Origin: Panacibacter ginsenosidivorans
Lineage (GTDB): Bacteria; Bacteroidota; Bacteroidia; Chitinophagales; Chitinophagaceae
Length of the DNA: 64,000 nucleotides
NCBI RefSeq assembly: GCF_007971225.1
Contig: NZ_CP042435.1
Location: 2,731,501 to 2,795,500, forward strand
Direction: 5' to 3'
The position numbers and the translations under genes were made by a program. Below the pieces are notes generated by a model. It did no database searches. It was not told the DNA's origin and worked only from the letters and a program-made list of their open reading frames with translations. This document shows positions 60,498-64,000 of the stretch, in pieces (position 1 is the stretch's first letter; every line of letters begins with the position of its first letter).

Positions 60498-61535
60498 ATG
60501 ACTAAAAAAGGCATTGTACTTGTAAATCTAGGCTCTCCTGACAGCACAGAAGTAAAAGACGTTCGCCGCTATCTCGATGAATTTCTTATGGATGAGCGTG
60601 TAATAGATAAGCCTTACATTTTACGTGCCTTGTTAGTAAAAGGAATTATCGTTCCATTCCGCGCACCAAAAAGTGCTGCTGCATACAAATCTATCTGGTG
60701 GAAAGAAGGTTCTCCATTAATTGTACTTAGTAAACAATTACAGGATGCTGTACAGAAAAATTTTGATATGCCTGTTGAAATTGCTATGCGTTATGGAAAC
60801 CCATCACCGAAAGTTGCGTATGATAAATTATTGCAGCAGGTGCCGGATCTGGAAGAAGTAATTATGCTTCCATTATATCCGCATTATGCCATGAGCAGTT
60901 ACGAAACTGCGGTACTTTATATGAAGGAAGTTCACAAAAAGTATAATTACAGATTTAAGCTTACCACCATTGAGCCTTATTATAAGAACACAGACTATAT
61001 AAATGCGTTAGCAGAAAGTATTAAGCCATATTTGCAGCAAGATTTTGATAAAATATTATTTAGCTATCATGGTGTTCCTGAGCGGCATATTTATAAAGGC
61101 GATATCACAAAACAACATTGTTTAAAAGTTAGTGACTGCTGCCATGTAGATTCACCTGCACATAATCAATGTTACAGGCATCAAACATTTATTACAACAG
61201 AGCTTGTTGCTGCAAAGCTTGCATTACCGAGAGAAAAATTTGAGCAAACATTTCAGTCCAGGCTTGGCAGAGACCCATGGCTTACCCCTTATACAGCTAA
61301 ACGTCTTGAAGAATTACCGGCTGAGGGCGTAAAAAAATTACTGGTTGCTTGTCCTGCATTTGTAAGTGACTGTCTGGAAACGCTTGAAGAAATTGCAGAA
61401 GAAGGAAAAGAAATTTTTCTTCACGCAGGTGGTGAAAGCTTTACTATGATACCTTGTTTAAATACACATCCGTTTTGGGTTAATGCGGTGGTTAAATGGA
61501 TAAAAGAATATGCAGTTGAAACAATAGATGTTTAG
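60498..61535 (+). CDS. hemH: Ferrochelatase
   Basis: 345 residues from the ATG at 60498 (MTKKGIVLVNLGSPDSTEV). Marks: VRRYLDEFLMDERVID, VEIAMRYGNPSP, PLYPHYAMSSYETAVLYM, FSYHGVPERHIYKGD (metal-binding His), RLGRDPWLTPYT, VACPAFVSDCLETLEEIAEEG. Inserts iron into protoporphyrin. The in-frame part upstream (from the TTG at 60420) is not family sequence. Confidence 0.96.
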   Translation: MTKKGIVLVNLGSPDSTEVKDVRRYLDEFLMDERVIDKPYILRALLVKGIIVPFRAPKSAAAYKSIWWKEGSPLIVLSKQLQDAVQKNFDMPVEIAMRYGNPSPKVAYDKLLQQVPDLEEVIMLPLYPHYAMSSYETAVLYMKEVHKKYNYRFKLTTIEPYYKNTDYINALAESIKPYLQQDFDKILFSYHGVPERHIYKGDITKQHCLKVSDCCHVDSPAHNQCYRHQTFITTELVAAKLALPREKFEQTFQSRLGRDPWLTPYTAKRLEELPAEGVKKLLVACPAFVSDCLETLEEIAEEGKEIFLHAGGESFTMIPCLNTHPFWVNAVVKWIKEYAVETIDV

Positions 61536-61555
61536 ATGCTGCGTAAGGAACAAAG

Positions 61556-61612
61556 CGTACAAGTGAGTGACACAACAAAAGTTTAATAGCAGCAAAACAG
61601 CTTAGTTCATAC
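61556..61612. repeat. Interspersed palindromic repeat, single arm (B, tail type 1)
   Basis: cgtacaagtgagtgacacaa caaaagtttaatagcagcaa aacagcttagttca. Between hemH and the cupin gene, which converge here. Confidence 0.85.
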
Positions 61613-61624
61613 GAAAAGTTTATT

Positions 61625-62566
61625 CTACTCAGCAGTATTTAGCGTGTAATCAATTTCGTTTGCAGGAATTTCTTTTGCAGCTGTTTCAAAGATTTTATTT
61701 TGTTTCCAGTTGTACCATTTTACCGGTGCAACTTTTTTCATAAGTGTATCTATATTGCGCATGCCTATTAAGTTCCACGCTCCCTTCATCTTTCCTGCAA
61801 AAGAATTATTCAAGGCGCGAAGACTCATAGCAAAGCCGCTGTCAAGATATTCCATATGATGCCAATACCCGCCCGGCATGAAGAGTGTATCCCCATGACC
61901 AAGCGTTACTTCAAGACCTTCTGCGTATGCAAGGGCAGGAAATTTCCCGTGATCTATTTTACTTTTTGATATTTCATAAAAATTACTAAAATCTACCATG
62001 CTCAATACTTCAAAAGGCTTTCTGTAAAGCTTATGTTGCTCTTCATATGGAAACAACAAAACCTTTTTACGGCCTGCGAATTGTGTGTGCAGGATATGGC
62101 TTAGGTCAATATCGAAATGCATATGTGTAATAGAACCCTGTCCGCCTGTAAACAGCATGGGCACTTGTTTTACAAAGCCTTTCATTAAATGATCCGGCCA
62201 TGTAAAATCATTAACCAACTGTGGTGCATGGCTGAAAATATTGAATAAAAAAATGCGCCATGCCGCAGGGCCGCTGCTTATCATATCTATATATTCTCCG
62301 AAAGTGGTATAAGCATCTGCCTTGTTTATGGGGGTGTATGCATCACTCTTTACATTATTATAGATGCCTACTTTTTTGCTACCAACTATTTGTTTGAAAT
62401 AATCCCAATTCCATTTATTATAAGCAGGCCATGTTTTTGCAAGGTCTTTAATAACTACAGGAATGCGCGGATCAAAATAATTTTTTTTAAAGTCCGCTGG
62501 TGTAATATCTGTTAGAATATCTACCGGGCGCAATTGCATAGGAAAAAATTTATGCAAATTTAACAT
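61625..62566 (-). CDS. Cupin-like/JmjC-type Fe(II) oxygenase-like protein
   Basis: 313 residues, PF13621 (Cupin_8) type. IPVVIKDLAKTWPAYNKWNWDYFKQ is the usual start of this family; the iron site is seen as HMHFDIDL (HxD) at about 148-155 and a third His in LFMPGGYWHHM at about 228-238. Family members include protein and RNA hydroxylases; the substrate here is not known. A second Met at residue 10 (62539) is an alternative start. Confidence 0.88.
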   Translation of the reverse strand: MLNLHKFFPMQLRPVDILTDITPADFKKNYFDPRIPVVIKDLAKTWPAYNKWNWDYFKQIVGSKKVGIYNNVKSDAYTPINKADAYTTFGEYIDMISSGPAAWRIFLFNIFSHAPQLVNDFTWPDHLMKGFVKQVPMLFTGGQGSITHMHFDIDLSHILHTQFAGRKKVLLFPYEEQHKLYRKPFEVLSMVDFSNFYEISKSKIDHGKFPALAYAEGLEVTLGHGDTLFMPGGYWHHMEYLDSGFAMSLRALNNSFAGKMKGAWNLIGMRNIDTLMKKVAPVKWYNWKQNKIFETAAKEIPANEIDYTLNTAE

Positions 62567-62637
62567 GAAGAGATTGTTAACACAAAGTTGAGGTTTTGGT
62601 ATTTTGTCAACTACGTGATTACAATTTGCTTATTCCG

Positions 62638-63222
62638 CTAATTATAGTAAGGGCTAATAAAGTAATAAATTACAGGACCCGTTACAGCTACATAAAACCA
62701 TAATGGCCATGTATAACGGGCAAGTTTTTTATGTGCAGGAAATTCTGCTATTAAGGCACGGTAAGCCGTAAAAAGAATGAACGGTAAAATTATTGCCGCA
62801 AGAAAAATGTGTGAGAAAAGGATAATAAAATATACAATCTGCAGGTTAGCCACTTTAGCAAGTTCCGCTGCATCTACAGTGCCATCGTGATTGCTGTCTC
62901 CAAACTTTGTTTCTCCTGCCAATAAGTGATGTGCTATGTATGAAACAAGGAATAATATAGAAAGTACCAATGCGCCTATCATTAATTTCTTATGCATTGT
63001 GTAATTTTTATTCTTAACAGCAATTAAAGCTGTTAGCAATAAAATAGCGATGATTGTATTTATAATTGCATTTGCTTTTGCAAACAGGTGCACATCAAAC
63101 CCCAGGTCAACATTTAGTTTAAAATTACTCAGCAATACTACTGCTGAAAATACTACTGCTGAAAATAGCCATATCAGTTGCTTTGCCTTTTTATCATTTT
63201 TTTGTATGGTTGCCTGGAGCAT
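62638..63222 (-). CDS. DUF420 membrane protein with EF-hand-like loop
   Basis: 194 residues, about five membrane segments (LIWLFSAVVFSAVVLLS, ANAIINTIIAILLLTALIAV, LMIGALVLSILFLVSYIAHHLLAG, LQIVYFIILFSHIFLAAIILPFILF, YTWPLWFYVAVTGPVIYYF). DUF420 proteins are linked to cytochrome oxidase assembly. Between the third and fourth segments the loop reads DSNHDGTVDAAE, a full EF-hand calcium motif, 12 residues with acids at 1, 5, 9 and 12. The gene starts 2 bases after the SCO1 stop, so they are one transcript. Confidence 0.87.
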   Translation of the reverse strand: MLQATIQKNDKKAKQLIWLFSAVVFSAVVLLSNFKLNVDLGFDVHLFAKANAIINTIIAILLLTALIAVKNKNYTMHKKLMIGALVLSILFLVSYIAHHLLAGETKFGDSNHDGTVDAAELAKVANLQIVYFIILFSHIFLAAIILPFILFTAYRALIAEFPAHKKLARYTWPLWFYVAVTGPVIYYFISPYYN

Positions 63223-63224
63223 AG

Positions 63225-64000
63225 CTAAGAATTATTTGGTGATCTTTTTTTAAATAAAATACTTATAATCACGACAACTATTATCAATGTAATGGCAAAA
63301 AAGACGCCCATCTGCAGTGGATCGAAAGGCAGTGGTTCAGGATTGGTTGCTTTCTCCAGCATTAGCAATCCAACATCCTGGGATAATTGCCCAAGTGAAG
63401 AAGAATCAAGGCCATTATAAAAACCACGCACATTGAAATCTTTATCCAATAAAACAAACCTCGTAGTATGGGCAAAATCAGGATCAAGGGGACCATCTTC
63501 TTCATACTTATCAACCTTCAACTGCTGGAAAATAAAATTGTAAATAGAGTCTTTTGACCCCGTAAGTAACCACCAATTATCGGAATTTACTCCAAAGTGA
63601 TCTGCATACTGCTTAAGTTTTGCAACAGAATCTCTGTCAGGATCTATTGTAAAAGATAAAAACTGCACAATAGATGTATCAATCTTTTTCATAGGATCTC
63701 CGCCTTTTATAAAAGACTGTTGCATCTTAACCATATTAGCTGTTAGCTTGGGGCAGACAGAAGCACAACTGGTAAAAATGAAATCTGCTACAATTACTTT
63801 TCCTTTTATGTCATAAAGATTTACAGTATCCCCTAATTGATTTAAAAGTTTTATATCTGCTACTTTATGCCATGCAGTATCAGTAGTAATTTTTCCATCA
63901 TTTACAGAAGTCACAACTGAATCGGGCAGATAATGCCTTGGCATCACAACTGCATTGTCGCCAGCATCCTTTACAAGCAAATAACTGATTAAAGGAATAA
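63225..64000 (-). CDS. SCO1/SenC family copper chaperone, N-terminus beyond the window
   Basis: The frame is open to the window edge, reading IPLISYLLVKDAGDNAVVMPRHY, so the true start and an N-terminal membrane segment lie outside. Copper motif CASVC in VADFIFTSCASVCPKLTANMVKM, and the distal His in DFAHTTRFVLLDKDF. Delivers copper to subunit II of cytochrome oxidase. An extra membrane segment is at the C-terminus (MGVFFAITLIIVVVIISILF). Co-transcribed with DUF420; probably part of an oxidase operon upstream (inference). Confidence 0.92.
   Translation of the reverse strand, partial: IPLISYLLVKDAGDNAVVMPRHYLPDSVVTSVNDGKITTDTAWHKVADIKLLNQLGDTVNLYDIKGKVIVADFIFTSCASVCPKLTANMVKMQQSFIKGGDPMKKIDTSIVQFLSFTIDPDRDSVAKLKQYADHFGVNSDNWWLLTGSKDSIYNFIFQQLKVDKYEEDGPLDPDFAHTTRFVLLDKDFNVRGFYNGLDSSSLGQLSQDVGLLMLEKATNPEPLPFDPLQMGVFFAITLIIVVVIISILFKKRSPNNS

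Overview
The window looks like a chromosomal segment of a member of the Bacteroidota, most likely Chitinophagaceae. The evidence is two SusC/SusD pairs, an ECF sigma/FecR pair feeding a SusC with an STN domain, TAnnTTTG-type -7 boxes, a DUF4271-hemD pair, GH144-type enzymes like those known from Chitinophaga, and many small genes typical of that family. Species cannot be named from the sequence. No rRNA, tRNA or CRISPR array was seen.

Layout. 1-14032 (minus strand): a polysaccharide utilisation locus. It runs from an ECF sigma factor and FecR anti-sigma factor through SusC, SusD and a LamG-type surface lipoprotein to three GH144-family enzymes and the start of a GH31 glycosidase. A GxxExxY gene bracketed by its own palindromes is lodged between two of the GH144 genes. 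The likely target is a beta-1,2-glucan (inference from GH144). 14338-15267: a DUF1080 secreted hydrolase. 15268-17595: gene-poor stretch with hairpins, a palindromic MITE-like element and broken RhuM/Fic genes. 17596-20672 (minus): small Cys-tailed protein, membrane protein, histidine kinase, response regulator and an RteC-like protein in one operon. It is divergent from AraC-MauE-small secreted peptide (20834-22652) across two tandem perfect palindromes. 22963-29129 (minus): SusC-SusD-TlpA. 29200-30000: five 100-bp tandem repeats. 30355-30532: a 6S-like RNA. 30630-34594: small HTH and secreted proteins, then a three-gene operon of DNA methyltransferase, PD-(D/E)XK-like protein and MORC-like GHKL ATPase, a candidate restriction/defence system. 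34794-38435: accessory genes (Cys-rich DUF5763, YegP-like, HsdR-N-like nuclease, unknowns). 38436-39423: no gene, repeats only. 39424-40440: two conserved unknowns. 40481-43851: a PaaR-like operator/promoter and paaABCD, interrupted between paaB and paaC by a four-helix-bundle (S23-type) gene with its own inverted repeats. 44004-64000: mostly housekeeping genes (adk, msrB, Omp85, hemW, gpsA, rsmE, YciO/Sua5, rnhB, ctaA, patatin, asnB, DUF4271, hemD, hemH, cupin, DUF420, SCO1). Haem synthesis (hemW, hemD, hemH, ctaA) and cytochrome oxidase assembly (ctaA, SCO1, DUF420) recur here.

The strongest unexplained structure is an intergenic palindromic repeat family present at about 20 places. Its two related heads are GTACAAGAGTGCGACGCAAC and GTACAAGTGAGTGACACAAC, joined to two kinds of tail. 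Perfect inverted copies bracket paaD and asnB, and one copy supplies the last codons and stop of asnB. Together with the GxxExxY and four-helix-bundle insertions, this suggests a genome shaped by small palindrome-associated mobile elements.
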